From: Siderastrea siderea
Taxonomy: Eukaryota > Cnidaria > Anthozoa > Scleractinia > Rhizangiidae
DNA: 64,000 nt
Direction of reading: 5' to 3'
Assembly (NCBI GenBank): GCA_964030785.1
Contig: OZ034978.1
Location: 702,001 to 766,000 of the forward strand
The notes beneath the pieces were generated by a model. The model was not told the origin of the DNA. It did no database searches and saw only the letters and a list, made by a program, of their open reading frames with translations. Numbering within the stretch: the stretch's first letter is position 1; the number at the start of each line of letters is the position of its first letter. This document shows positions 9,114 through 23,108 of the stretch, piece after piece. The translations under genes and the position numbers were made by a program.

Positions 9114-12081
9114 GAATAAACTCTTAATAGACAGAATTCGTTATGGGTCTCTGATAGCTAAAACTAAGATAACGTATTACAGACATGGAAATCATCATGA
9201 AACACCTAGTTTTGTCTTTTGCCGGCATGTTTTGGGAAAACGAGGTTTTAGTGACTCGTTATCGACAAAATTCGGTCCGTGTCGTAAAGGGCGAAAGCTT
9301 TCAAAATATTCCAAAGACATCAAAGTCATCATGAATCAAGTGATTTGAGCTGTTTCCGTCAACTATTGAATAAATCCACTTTGCGAACGACTAATAATGG
9401 ACAGAATTCGTTATGCTTCGTAGAGAGCTAAGACTGAGAGAATGCCCTACAGACATAAAAATCATGATAAAACTCCTGGTTTGCTCAGTTCCCAACAACT
9501 TCTGACCAAACGGGATTAGGAGCGAGTCGTTAGGGATGAATTTCGTTTTGTGTCGTACACTGTTAAAGCTTGCAAAATATCCCACGGATATGGAAGTCAT
9601 CATGAGAGAAGTGATTTGAGCTTTTTCCAGCAACTTTTAAATAAATGCAGTTTTCGAAAAATTCATAATGGAAAGAAAACGTTATGTGTCGTGGAGCGCT
9701 AAAACTGAATGTCCTACAGACTTAAGCTAAAGCTGAGAGAATGTAGTAAAGATATGGAAATCATCATAAAAAGCCTAATTTGGTCAGTTCCCAAAAACTT
9801 CTGGCAAAAGGACTATGGACTAAATTCGGTCCGTGTCCTAAAGGGCCAAGGCTTTGAGAATATGAGACAGGCATTACAGTCGTGATGAAAGAAGTCATTA
9901 GAGCTGTTTCCGTCAACTATGGAATAAAGCCAGTTTTCGAGAGTCACATGATGGAGAGAATTCGTTATGCGTAGTGGAGAGCTAAGACTGAAACAATGTG
10001 CTACAGACATGACAATCAGGATAAAACACCTGGTTTGGTCAGTTTCCAAAATGATCTGACGAAACGAGATCTGCAGTAACTCGGTGGGGACGTAATTGGG
10101 TTTGTGTCGTACAGGGGTTAAAGGTTTCAGACCATCCCACAGATATGGAAGTCATCATGATTTAAGTTTCTTCCGGAAACTATTTCTAAAATGCAGTTTT
10201 CGAATGACTCATAATGGACAGAATTCCTTTTGGGTCGTAGAGAGCTAAAACTAAGAGAATTGTACTAGAGACATGGAAATCATCAACAAACAGCTGGTAA
10301 GGTCTTTTGCCAGGGAGTTCTGACAAAAAGAGATTTGCTGTGACTCGTTATTGACTAAAATCTTTCAGAATGTGCCACAGACATTAAAGTCATCATGAAA
10401 GAAGTGATTTCAACTGTTACCGTCAACTATAGAATAAATCCGGTTTTCGAACGATTCATATTGGACAGAATTCGTTATGTGTCGTAAAGCGCTAATACTA
10501 AGAGAACGTAGAACAGACATGGAAATCATCTTAAAACACCTAGTAAGGTCTTTTCCCAGCAAGTTTTGACAAAACGTAATTTCAGTAACAAGTTATGGAC
10601 AAAAGGCAATCCGTGTCGTAAATTACTGAAACTTGCAGAATATAAAGCAGACAACAAAGTCATCATGAAACTGGTGGATTCAGCTGTTTCCGGTACCTAT
10701 TGAAAAACGCAGTTTTCGAAAGGCTCATAATGGACAGTATTCGTTATGCTTCGTAAAGAACTAAAACTGAGAGAATGTTCTTCAGTTATGAAAATCATGA
10801 TAAAACAATTGGTTTGGTGAGTTCCATACAATTTCTGACAAAACGAGATTTGCAGTGACTCGTTTTGGTCCATGTTCTTAAGGGCCAGAGCTTTCAGAAT
10901 ACCGAACAGACATCAAAGTCATCATGAAAGAAGTGATTTGAGCTGTTTCCGTCAACTATAGAATAAATAAAGTTTTCGAAAGACCCATAATGGACAGAAT
11001 TTGTTATGCGTCGTAAAGACCCAAAGGCAAGAGAATGTACTACCGACATGGAAATCATCATAAAACACTTGGTAAGGTCTTTTGCCAGGGAGTTCTGACA
11101 AAAAGGGATTTGCTGTGACTCGTTATTGACTAAATTTGGTCCGTGTCCTAAAGGGCCAAAGCTTTGAGAATATGCCACACGCATTACAGTCATCATGAAA
11201 GAAGTCATTTGAGCTGTTTCCGTCAGCTATGGAATAAAGCCAGTTTTCGAGAGTCTCTTGATGGAGAGAATTCGTTATGCGTCCTGGAGAGCTAAGACTG
11301 AAACAATGTGCTACAGACATAATAATCAGGATAAAACACCTGGTCTGGTCAGTTTCCAAAAAGTTCTGAAAAAACGAGATCTGCAGTGACTCGGTAGGGA
11401 CATAATTCGGTTTGTGTCGTACAGGGGTTAAAGGTTGCAGAACATCCCACAGACATGGAAATCATCATGAAACCATATATTTAAGTTTCTTCCGGAAACT
11501 ATTTCTAAAATGCAGATTTAGAGTGGCTCATAATGGACAGAATTCCTTTTTGGTCGTAGAGAGCTAAAACTAAGAGAATTGTACTAGAGACAGGGAAATC
11601 ATCAAAAACAGCTGGCAAGGTCTTTTGCCAGGGAGTTCTGACAAAAAGAGACTTGCTGTGACTCGTTATTGACTAAATTCGGTGCGTGTCCTAAAGGGTC
11701 AAAACTTTAAGAATGTGCCACAGACATTAAATTCATCATGAAAGAAGTGACTTGAGCTGTTACCGTCAACTATAGAATATATGAGATTTTTGAACAACCC
11801 AAAATGGACAGAATTCGTTATGCGTCGTAAAGAGCTAATTCCAAGTGAACGTACTACAGACATGGAAATCATCATAAAACACCTAGTAAGGTCTTTTCCC
11901 AGCAAGTTTTGACAAAGCGTAATTTCAGTAACAAGTTATGGACAAAAGGCAATCCGTGTCGTACATGGCTGAATCTTGCAGAATATGAAACAGACAAAAA
12001 AGTCATCATGAAACAGATGATTTAAGCTGTTTCCGGGAACTATTGAAAAATGCAGTTTTCGAAAGCATTATAATGGACAGT

Positions 12082-12586
12082 AATATGACTGTGGCATATT
12101 CTCAAAGCTTTAGCCCTTTACGACACGGACGGAATTTTGTCCATAACGACTCACTGTAATCTCGTTTTCCCAAAACTTGCTGGCAGAAGATTAAACCATC
12201 GGTTTCTGGTGATACCCATGTCTCTAGTACATTCTCTACGAGTTAGCTCTCCACGAGGCATAACAAATTCTGTTCATTATGAGTCTTTCGAAAACTGGAT
12301 TTATTCTATAGTTTCTGGAAACAGCTAAAATCACTTGCTTCATGATGACTTCGATGTCTGTGGCATATTCTGCAACTTTAGCTCTTTTATGACACAGACT
12401 GAATTTTGTCCTTAACAAGTCTCTAAATTCTCGTTTTGTGAAAACGTGCTGCAAAAAGGCGTTACCACGTGTTTTATGATGATTTCCATCTCTGTAGTAC
12501 ATTCTCTTAGTTTTAGCTCTCTACTACACATAACGAATTCTGTCCAGTATGAGTCTTTCGAAAACTGCATTTATTCAAAAGTTGCC
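12082..12586 (-). repeat. Inverted satellite segment, class L
   Basis: The junction hairpin has one mismatch (AATATGAC TGT GGCATATT). Confidence 0.88.
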
Positions 12587-13545
12587 GTGGTAGAGAGCTA
12601 AACCTGAGAGAATGTACTACAGACATAAAAATCATGATAAAACACATGGTTTACTCGATTCCCAAGAACTTCTGACAAAACGAGTTCTGCAGTGACCCGT
12701 TAGCGACGTATTTCGGTTTGAGTCGTACACTGTTAAAGCTTGCAGAATATGCCACGGATATGGAAGTCATCGTGAGACAAGTGATTTGAGCTGTTTCCTG
12801 CAACTTTTGAATCAATGCAGTTTTTGAAAGACTCATAATGGCCAGAATTGGTTATTCGTGGTAGAGAGCTAAGGCTGAGAGAATGTCCTACAGACATTGA
12901 AAACATAAGAAGGCAGTTTGCTCTTTTTCCGGAAAGTTTTGAAAAAACGAGATTTCAGTGACTTCTTGAGGACAAAATTCAGTCCGTGTCGTAAAGGGCT
13001 AAAGCTTGCAGAATATGCCACAGACACCGAAGTTATGATAAAAGAAGTGATTTGAACTGTTTCCTGCAGCTATTGAATAAATCCTGTTTTCGAAAGACAT
13101 AATGGAGAGAATTCGCTATGCATCGTAGAGAGCTAAAACAAGGAGAATCTACTGCAGAGATGGAAATCTTCATAAAACACCTGGTAATTACTTTTGCCAG
13201 CAAGTTTCAAAAGAATGAGAGTTTAGCGACTCGTTATGGACAAAATACGGTCTGTGTCAATAAGGGCTAAAGTTACAGAATGTGAAACAGACATCGAAGT
13301 CATGATGCGGGAAATTAAATTTTAGCTGTTTCCAGGAACTATAGAATAAATTCAGTTTTAGAAAGACTCATAATGGACAGAACTCCTTATGCATCGTAAG
13401 GAGCTAAAACTAAGAATGTCCTAGAGACATAAAAATCATGATAAAACACCTTTCTTTTCGATTCGCAAGAACTTCTGAGAAAACGATATTTGCAGTGACC
13501 CGTTATGGACGTATTTCGGTTTGTGTCGTACACTGTTAAAGCTTG

Positions 13546-13895
13546 GAAAACTGGATTTTTCAATAGCTCTCGGGAACAACTCAGATGACTTGGTTGATGA
13601 TGACTTCGATGACTGTTAGATATTTTGAAACTAGCGCTTTACGACACAGACCGAATTTTGTCCTTAACAAGTCACTAAAATCTCGTTTTGTCAAAACTTG
13701 CAGGGAAGAGGCCTTGCCAGGTGTTTTATGATTATTTTCATCTCTGTAGTACATTCTCTCAGTTTTAGCTCTCTACGACGCATAACGAATTCTGTCCAAG
13801 ATGAGTCTTTCGTAAACTGCATTTATTCAAAAGTTGCCAGAAAGAGCTCAAATGACTTATCTCATGTTGACTTCAATATCCGTGGCATATTCTGG
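13546..13895 (-). repeat. Inverted satellite segment, class M (spans HOR boundary)
   Basis: The 10.5-kb repeat boundary at 13688 lies inside this inverted segment. It also carries an unoccupied TTAA site near 13660. Confidence 0.85.
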
Positions 13896-16830
13896 AATAA
13901 ACTCATAATAGACAGAATTCGTTATGGGTCTCTGATAGCTAATACTAAGATAACGTATTACAGACATGGAAATCATCATGAAACACCTAGTTTTGTCTTT
14001 TGCCGGCAAGTTTAGGGAAAAGGAGGTTTGAGTGACTCGTTATCGACAAAATTCGGTCCGTGTCGTAAAGCGCGAAAGCTTTCAAAATATTCCAAAGACA
14101 TCAAAGTGATCATGAATCAAGTGATTTGAGCTGTTTCCGGCAACTATTGAATAAATCCACTTTTTCGAACGACTAATAATGGACAGAATTCGTTATGCTT
14201 CGTAGAGAGCTAAGACTGAGAGAATGCCTTACAGACATAAAAATCATGACAAAACTCCTGGTTTGCTCAGTTCCCAACAACTTCTGACCAAACGGGATTT
14301 GCAGCGAGTCGTTAGGGATGCATTTCGGTTTGTGTCGTACACTGTTAAAGCTTGCAAAATATGCCACGGATATGGAAGTCATCATGAGAGAAGTGATTTG
14401 AGCTTTTTCCAGCAACTTTTAAATAAATGCAGTTTTCGAAAAACTCATAATGGAAGGAAACCGTTATGTGTCGTGGAGCGCTAAAACTGAATGTCCTACA
14501 GACTTAAGCTAAAGCTGAGAGAATGTAGTAAAGATATGGAAATCATCATAAAAAGCCTAATTTGGTCAGTTCCCAACAACTTCTGGCAAAAGGACTATGG
14601 ACTAAATTCGGTCCGTGTCCTAAAAAGCCAAGGCTTTGAGAATATGAGACAGGCATTACAGTCGTCATGAAAGAAGTCATTTGAGCTGTTTCCGTCAACT
14701 ATGGAATAAAGCCAGTTTTCGAGAGTCTCATGATGGAGAGAATTCGTTATGCGTAGTGGAGAGCTAAAACTGAAACAATGTCCTACAGACATGACAATCA
14801 GGATAAAACACCTGGTTTGGTCAGTTTCCAAAATGATCTGACGAAACGAGATCTGCAGTAACTCGGTAGGGACGTAATTGGGTTTGTGTCGTACAGGGGT
14901 TCAAGGTTTCAGAACATCCCACCCACAGACATGGAAGTCATCATGAAACAAGTGATTTAAGTTTCTTCCGGAAACTAGTTCTAAAATGCAGTTTTCGAGT
15001 GACTCATAATGGACAGAATTCCTTTTGGGTCGTAGAGAGCTAAAACTAAGAGAATTGTACTAGAGACATGGAAATCATCAAAAAGCAGCTGGTAAGGTCT
15101 TTTGCCAGGGAGTTCTGACAAAAAGAGATTTGCTGTGACTCGTTATTGACTAAAATCTTTCAGAATGTGCCAGAGACATTAAAGTCGTCATGAAAGTAGT
15201 GATTTGAACTGTTACCGTCAACTATAGAATAAATCCGGTTTTCGAACGATTCATAATGGACAGAATTCGTTATGCGTCGTAAAGAGCTAATACTATGAGA
15301 ACGTACAACAGACATGGAAATCATCATTAAACACCTAGTAAGGTCTTTTCCCAGCAAGTTTTGACAAAACGTAATTTCAGTAACAAGTTATGGACAAAAG
15401 GCAATCCGTGTCGTACATTGCTGAAACTTGCAGAATATAATGCAGACAACAAAGTCATCATGAAACAGGTGGATTCAGCTGTTTCCGGTAACTATTGAAA
15501 AACGCAGTTTTCGAAAGGCTCATAATGGACAGTATTCGTTATGCTTCGTAAAGAGCTAAAACTGAGAGAATGTTCTTCAGATATGAAAATCATGATAAAG
15601 TAATTGGTTTGGTGAGTTCCATACAACTTCTGACAAAACGAGATTTGCAGTGACTCGTTATGGAGTAAATTTGGTCCGTGTCCTTAAGGGCCAAAGCTTT
15701 CAGAATATGCCACAGACATTAAAGTCATCATGAAAGAAGTGATTTGAGCTGTTTCCGTCAACTATAGAATAAATCTAGTTTTCGAAAGACCCATAATGGA
15801 CAGAATTTGTTATGCGTCGTAAACAGCCAATAGCAAGAGAATGTACTACCGACATGGAATTCTGACAAAAAGTTATTTGCTGACTCGTTATTGCCTAAAT
15901 TCGGTCCGTGTCCTAAAGGACCAAAGCTTTGAGAATATGCCACAGGCATTACAGTCATCATGAAAGAAGTCATTTGAGCTGTTTCCGTCAGCTATGGAAT
16001 AAAGCCAGTTTTCGAGTCTCTTGATGGAGAGAATTCTTTATGCGTACTGGAGAGCTAAGACTGAAACAATGTCCTACAGACATAATAATCAGGGTAAAAC
16101 ACCTGGTCTGGTCAGTTTCCAAAAAGTTCTGAAAAAACGACATCTGCAGTGACATCGGTTTGTGTCGTACAGGGGTTAAGGGTTGCAGAACATCCCACAG
16201 ACATGGAAGTCATCATGAAACAAGTGATTTATGTTTCTTCCGGAAACTATTTCTAAAATGCAGTTTTCGAGTGACTCATAATGGATAGAATTCCTTTTGG
16301 GTCGTAGAGAGCTAAAACTAAAAGAATTGTACTAGAGACATGGAAATCATCAAAAAACAGCTGGTAAGGTCTTTTGCCAGGGAGTTCTGACAAAAAGAGA
16401 TTTGCTGTGACTCGTTATTGACTGAATTCGGTCCGTGTCCTAAAGGGCCATGACTTTAAAAATGTGCCACAGAGATTAAATTCATCATAAAAGAAGTGAT
16501 TTGAACTGTTACCGTCAACTATAGAATAAATGGGGTTTTCGAACGACCCAAAATGGACAGAATTCGTTATGCGTCGTAAAGAGCTAATACCAAGAGGAAC
16601 GTACTACAGACATGGAAATCATCATAAAAAACCTAGTGAGGTCTTTTCCCAGCAAGTTTTGACAAAGCGTAATTTCAGTAACAAGTTATGGACAAAAGGC
16701 AATCCGTGTCGTACATGGCTGAATCTTGCAGAATATGAAACAGACAAAAAAGTCATCATGAAACAGATGATTTAAGCTGTTTCCGGGAACTATTAAAAAT
16801 GCAGTTTTCGAAAGCATTATAATGGACAGT

Positions 16831-16849
16831 AATATGCCTGTGGCATATT
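16831..16849. repeat. Perfect 8-3-8 hairpin at inversion junction
   Basis: Same hairpin as at 6286. Confidence 0.88.
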
Positions 16850-17335
16850 CTCAAAGCTTTAGCCCTTTACGACACGGACGGAATTTTGTCCATAACGACT
16901 CACTGTAATCTCGTTTTCCCAAAACTTGCTGGCAGAAGATTAAACCATCGGTTTCTGGTGATACCCATGTCTCTAGTACATTGTCTACGAGTTAGCTCTC
17001 CACGAGGCATAACAAATTCTGGTCATTATGAGTCTTTCGAAAACTGGATTTATTCTATAGTTTCTGGAAACAGCTAAGATCACTTGCTTCATGATGACTT
17101 CGATGTCTGTGGCATATTCTGCAACTTTAGCTCTTTTACGACACAGACTGAATTTTGTCCTTAACAAGTCACTATATTCTCGTTTTGTCAAAACGTGCTG
17201 CAAAAAGGCGTTACCAGGTGTTTTATGATGACTTCCATCTCTGGAGTACATTCTCTTAGTTTTAGCTCTCTACTACACATAACGAATTCTGTCCAGTATG
17301 AGTCTTTCGAAAACTGCATTTATTCAAAAGTTGCC
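16831..17335 (-). repeat. Inverted satellite segment, class L
   Basis: Counterpart of 6286-6790 at offset 10545. Confidence 0.9.
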
Positions 17336-17863
17336 GTGGTAGAGAGCTAAACCTGAGAGAATGTACTACAGAAATAAAAATCATAATAAAACACATGGTT
17401 TACTCGATTCCCAAAAACGTCTGACAAAACGACTTTTGCAGTGACCCGTTAGCGACGTATTTCGGTTTGAGTCGTACACTGTTAAAGCTTGCTGAATATG
17501 CCACGGATATGGAAGTCATCGTGAGACAAGTGATTGAGCTGTTTCCTGCAAGTTTTGAATCAATGCAGTTTTTGAAAGACTCATAATGGCCAGAATTTGA
17601 TATTCGTGGTAGAGAGCTAAAGCTGAGAGAATGTCCTACAGACATGGAAAACATCATAAAACACCTAGTGAGGTCTTTTCCCAGCAAGTTTTGACAAAGC
17701 GTAATTTCAGTAACAAGTTATGGACAAAAGGCAATCCGTGTCGTACATGGCTGAATCTTGCAGAATATGAAACAGACTAAAAAGTCATCGTGAAACAGAT
17801 GATTTAAGCTGTTTCCGGGAACTATTGAAACATGCAGTTTTTGAAAGCATTATAATGGACAGT

Positions 17864-17882
17864 AATATGCCTGTGGCATATT
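17864..17882. repeat. Perfect 8-3-8 hairpin at inversion junction
   Basis: Same hairpin as at 7320. Confidence 0.88.
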
Positions 17883-18368
17883 CTCAAAGCTTTAGCCCTT
17901 TACGACACGGACGGAATTTTGTCCATAACGACTCACTGTTATCTCGTTTTCCCAAAACTTGCTGGCAGAAGATTAAACCATCGGTTTTTGGTGATACCCA
18001 TGTCTCTAGTACATTCTCTACGAGTTAGCTCCACACGAGGGATAACAAAGTCTGGCCATTATGAGTCTTTCGAAAACTGGATTTATTCTATAGTTTCTGG
18101 AAACAGCTAAGATCACTTGCTTCATGATGACTTCGATGTCTGTGGCATATTCTGCAACTTTAGCTATTTTACGACACAGACTGAATTTTGTCCTTAACAA
18201 GTCACTAAATTCTCGTTTTGTCAAAACGTGCTGCAAAAAGGCGTTACCTGGTGTTTTATGATGATTTCCATCTCTGTAGTACATTCTCTTAGTTTTAGCT
18301 CTCTACTACACATAACGAATTCTGTCCAGTATGAGTCTTTCGAAAACTGCATTTATTCAAAAGTTGCC
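17864..18368 (-). repeat. Inverted satellite segment, class L
   Basis: Counterpart of 7320-7824 at offset 10544. Confidence 0.9.
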
Positions 18369-19305
18369 GTGGTAGAGAGCTAAGCCTGAGAGAATGTCCT
18401 ACAGACATAAAAATCATGATAAAACACATGGTTTACTCGATTCCCAACAACTTCTGACAAAACGACTTTTGCAGTGACCCGTTAGCGACGTATTTCGGTT
18501 TGAGTCGTACACTGTTAAAGCTTGCAGAATATGCCACGGATATGGAAGTCATCGTGAGACAAGTGATTTGAGCTGTTTCCTGCAACTTTTGAAACAATGC
18601 AGTTTTTGAAAGACTCATAATGGCCAGAATTGGCTAAGGCTGGGAGAATGTCCTACAGACATTGAAAAAATAAGAAGGCAGTTTGCTCTTTTTCCCGAAA
18701 ATTTTGACAAAACGAGATTTCAGTGACTCGTTATGGACAAAATTCAGTCCGTGTCGTAAAGGGCTAAAACTTGCAGAATATGCCACAGACACCGAAGTTA
18801 TGATGAAAGAGGTGATTTGAACTGTTTCCTGCAGCTATTGAGTAAATCCTGCTTTCGAAAGACATAATGGAGAGAATTTGCTATGAGTCGTAGAGAGCTA
18901 AAACAAGGAGAATCTACTGCAGAGATGGAAATCTTCATAAAACACCTAGTAATTACTTTTGCCAGCAAGTTTTAAATAAATGAGAGTTTAGCGACTCGTT
19001 ATGGACAAAATACGGTCTGTGTCGTAAGGGGCTAAAGTTGCAGAATGTGCCACAGACATCGAACTCATGATGAGGGAAATCATTTTAGCTGTTTCCAGGA
19101 ACTATAGAATAAATTCAGTTTTAGAAAGACTCATAATGGACAGAACTCCTTATGCATCTTAAAGAGCTAAAACTGAGAATGTCCTACAGAAATAAAAATC
19201 ATGATAAAATACCTTTCTTTTCGATTCTCAAGAACTTCGGACAAAACGATATTTGCAGTGACCCGTTATGGACGTATTTCGGTTTGTGTCGTACACTTAA
19301 AGCTT

Positions 19306-19655
19306 GGAAAACTGGATTTTTCAATAGTTCGCGGGAACAACTCAGATCACATGGTTGATGATGACTTCGATGACTGTTAGATATTTTGAAACCTTAGCCC
19401 TTTACGACAGACCGAATTTTGTCCTTAACAAGTCACTAAAATCTCGTTTTGTCAAAACTTGCAGGGCAGAGGCCTTCCCTGGTGTTTTATGATTATTTTC
19501 ATCTCTGTAGTACATTCTCTCAGTTTTAGCTCTCTACGACGCAGAACGAATTCTGTCCAACAGGAGTCTTTCGTAAACTGCATTTATTCAAAAGTTGCCG
19601 GAAAGAGCTCAAATGACTTATCTCATGTTGACTTCAATATCCGTGGCATATTCTT
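19306..19655 (-). repeat. Inverted satellite segment, class M
   Basis: Counterpart of 8765-9113. The preceding direct unit has lost two or three bases (tacacttaaagc for tacactgttaaagc). Confidence 0.86.
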
Positions 19656-22632
19656 GAATAAACTCACAATAGACAGAATTCGTTATGGGTCTCTGATAGC
19701 TAATACTAAGATAACGTATTACAGACATGGAAATCATCATGAAACACCTAGTTTTGTCTTTTGCCGGCATGTTTTGGGAAAACGAGGTTTTAGTGACTCG
19801 TTATCGACAAAATTCGGTCCGTGTCGTAAAGGGCGAAAGCTTTCAAAATATTCCAAAGACATCAAAGTCATCAGGAATCAAGTGACATGAGCTGTTTCCG
19901 GCAACTATTGAATAAATCCAGTTTTCGAACGACTAATAATGGACAGAATTCGTTATGCTTCGTAGAGAGCTAAGACTGAGAGAATGCCATACAGACATAA
20001 AAATCATGATAAAACTCCTGGTTTGCTCAGTTCCCAACAACTTCTGACCAAACGGGATTAAGAGCGAGTCGTTAGGGATGCATTTCGGTTTGTGTCGTAC
20101 ACTGTTAAAGCTTGCAAAATATGCCACGGATATGGAAGTCATCATGAGAGAAGTGATTTGAGCTTTTTCCAGCAACTTTTAAATAAATGCAGTTTTCGAA
20201 AAACTCATACTGGAAAGAAACCGTTATGTGTCGTGGAGCGCTAAAACTGAATGTCCTACAGACTTAAGCTAAAGCTGAGAGAATGTAGTAAAGATATGGA
20301 AATCATCATAAAAAGCCTAATTTGGTCAGTTCCCAACAACTTCTGGCAAAAGGACTATGGACTAAATTCGGTCCTTGTCCTAAAGGGCCAAGGCTTTGAG
20401 AATATGAGACAGGCATTACAGTCGTTATGAAAGAAGTCATTTGAGCTGTTTCCGTCAACTACGGAATAAAGCCAGTTTTCGAGAGTCTCATGATGGAGAG
20501 AAATCGTTATGCGTAGTGGAGAGCTAAAACTGAAACAATGTCCTACAGACATGACAATCAGGATAAAACACCTGGTTTGGTCAGTTTCCAAAATGATCTG
20601 ACGAAACGAGATCTGCAGTAACTCGGTAGGGACGTAATTGGGTTTGTGTCGTACAGGGGTTAAAGGTTGCAGAACATCCCACAGACATTGAAGTCATCAT
20701 GAAACTAGTTATTTAAGTTTCTTCCGGAAACTATTTCTAAAATGCAGTTTTCGAATGACTCATAATGGACAGAATTCCTTTTGGGTCGTAGAGAGCTAAA
20801 ACTAAGAGAATTGTACTAGAGACATGGAAATCATCAACAAACAGCTGGTAAGGTCTTTTGCCAGGGAGTTCTGACAAAAAGAGATTTGCTGTGACTCGTT
20901 ATTGACTAAAATCTTTCAGAATGTGCCACAGACATTAAAGTCATCATGAAAGAAGTGATTTGAACTGTTACCGTCAACTATAGAATAAATCCGGTTTGCG
21001 AACGATTCATATTGGACAGAATTCGTTATGCGTCGTAAGGAGCTAATACTAAGAGAACGTACAACAGACATGGAAATCATCTTAAAACACCTAGTAAGGT
21101 CTTTTCCCATCACGTTTTGACCAAACGTAATTTCAGTAACAAGTTATGGACAAAAGGCAATCCGTGTCGTAAATTGCTGAAACTTGCAGAATATAAAGCA
21201 GACAGCAAAGTCATCATGAAACTGGTGGATTCAGCTGTTTCCGGTAACTATTGAAAAACGCAGTTTTCGAAAGGCTCATAATGGACAGTATTCGTTATGC
21301 TTCGTAAAGAACTAAAACTGAGAGAATGTTCTTCAGTTATGAAAATCATGATAAAACAATTGGTTTGGTGAGTTCCATACAATTTCTGACAAAACGAGAT
21401 TTGCAGTGACTCGTTTTGGTCCATGTCCTTAAGGGCCAAAGCTTTCAGAATACCGAACAGACATTAAAGTCATCATGAAAGAAGTGATTTGAGCTGTTTC
21501 CGTCAACTATAGAATAAATCCAGTTTTCGAAAGACCCATAATGGACAGAATTTGTTATGCGTCGTAAAGAGCCAAAGGCAAGAGAATGTACTACCGACAT
21601 GGAAATCATCATAAAACACTTGGCAAGGTCTTTTGCCAGGAAGTTCTGACAAAAAGGGATTTGCTGTGACTCGTTATTGACTAAATTCGGTCCGTGTCCT
21701 AAAGGGCCAAGGCTTTGAGAATATGCCACAGGCATTACAGTCATCATGAAAGAAGTCATTTGAGCTGTTTCCGTCAGCTATGGAAAAAAGCCAGTTTTCG
21801 AGAGTCTCTTGGTGGAGAGAATTCGTTATGCGTCCTGGAGAGCTAAGACTGAAACAATGTGCTACAGACATAATAATCAGGATAAAACACCTGGTCTGGT
21901 CAGTTTCCAAAAAGTTCTGAAAAAACGAGATCTGCAGTGACTTGGTAGGGACCTAATTCGGTTTGTGTCGTACAGGGGTTAAAGGTTGCAGAACATCCCA
22001 CAGACATGGAAGTCAGCATGAAACAAGCGATTTAAGTTTCTTCCGGAAACTATTTCTAAAATGCAGTTTTCGAGTGACTCATAATGGACAAAATTCCTTT
22101 TGGGTCGTAGAGAGCTAAGACTAAGAGAATTGTACTAGAGACATGGAAATCATCAAAAAACAGCTGGTAAGGTCTTTTGCCAGGGAATTCTGACAAAAAG
22201 AGATTTGCTGTGACTCGTTATTGACTAAATTCGGTCCGTGTCCTAAAGGGCCAAAACTTTAAGAATGTGCCACAGACATTAAATTCATCATGCAAGAAGT
22301 GATTTGAACTGTTACCGTCAACTATAGACTAAATGCGGTTTTCGAACGACCCAAAATGGACAGAATTCGTTATGCGTCGTAAAGAGCTAATACCAAGAGA
22401 ACGTACTACAGACATGGAAATCATCATAAAACACCTAGTGAGGTCTTTTCCCAGCAAGTTTTGACAAGGCGTAATTTCAGTAACAAGTTATGGACAAAAG
22501 GCAATCGGTGTCGTACATGGCTGAATCTTGCAGAATATGAAACAGACAAAAAAGTCATCATGAAACAGATGATTTAAGCTGTTTCCGGGAACTATTGAAA
22601 ATGCAGTTTTCGAAAGCATTATAATGGACAGT

Positions 22633-23108
22633 AATATGCCTGTGTCATATTCTCAAAGCTTTAGCCCTTTACGACACGGACGGAATTTTTTCCATAACGA
22701 CTCACTGTAATCTCGTTTTCCCAAAACTTGCTGGCAGAAGAACAAACCATCGGTTTCTGGTGATACCCATGTCTCTAGTACATTCTCTACGATTTAGCTC
22801 TCCACGAGACATAACAAATTCTGGCCATTATGAGTCTTTCGAAAACTGGATTTATTCTATAGTTTCTGGAAACAGCTAACTGTGGCATATTCTGAAACTT
22901 TAGCTCTCTTACGACACAGACTGAATTTTGTCCTTAACGAGTCACTAAAATCTTGTTATGTTAAAACGTGCTGCAAAAGGGCGTTACCTGGTGTTTTATG
23001 ATGATTTCCATCTCTGTAGTACATTCTCTTAGTTTTAGCTCCCTACTGCACATAACGAATTCTGTCTAGTATGACTCTTTCGAAAACTGCATTTATTTAA
23101 AAGTTGCC
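22633..23108 (-). repeat. Inverted satellite segment, class L, shortened
   Basis: A ~31-bp deletion near 22880 (cagctaactgtggc) makes it shorter than other class L segments. The junction hairpin has one mismatch. Confidence 0.87.

Larger units (their letters stand above)
3143..13687. repeat. 10.5-kb higher-order repeat, copy 1
   Basis: A 10,545-bp unit whose start (TTGTCAAAACTTGCAGGG) recurs exactly at 13688. It holds about 39 monomer equivalents with inverted segments in the order M, L, L, M, L, M. Between 3143 and ~8000 only scattered single-base differences from copy 2 were seen, for example at ~4334, ~5283, ~5845 and ~6717. Divergence rises further right, where the offset shifts to 10542 and then 10551. 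No gene is seen. Confidence 0.88.
16605..17638. repeat. 1,034-bp sub-tandem, unit 1 (in 10.5-kb copy 2)
   Basis: Counterpart of 6060-7093 at offset 10545. It carries the one-base deletion at ~17534. Confidence 0.83.
17639..18620. repeat. 1,034-bp sub-tandem, unit 2 (in 10.5-kb copy 2)
   Basis: Counterpart of 7094-8075 at offset 10544, including the same shortened right end near 18630. Confidence 0.82.

Noticed and set aside
8917..9348. Membrane or secreted small protein gene
   Set aside because: The frame is made of an inverted monomer followed by a direct one. The hydrophobic start is just antisense satellite sequence.
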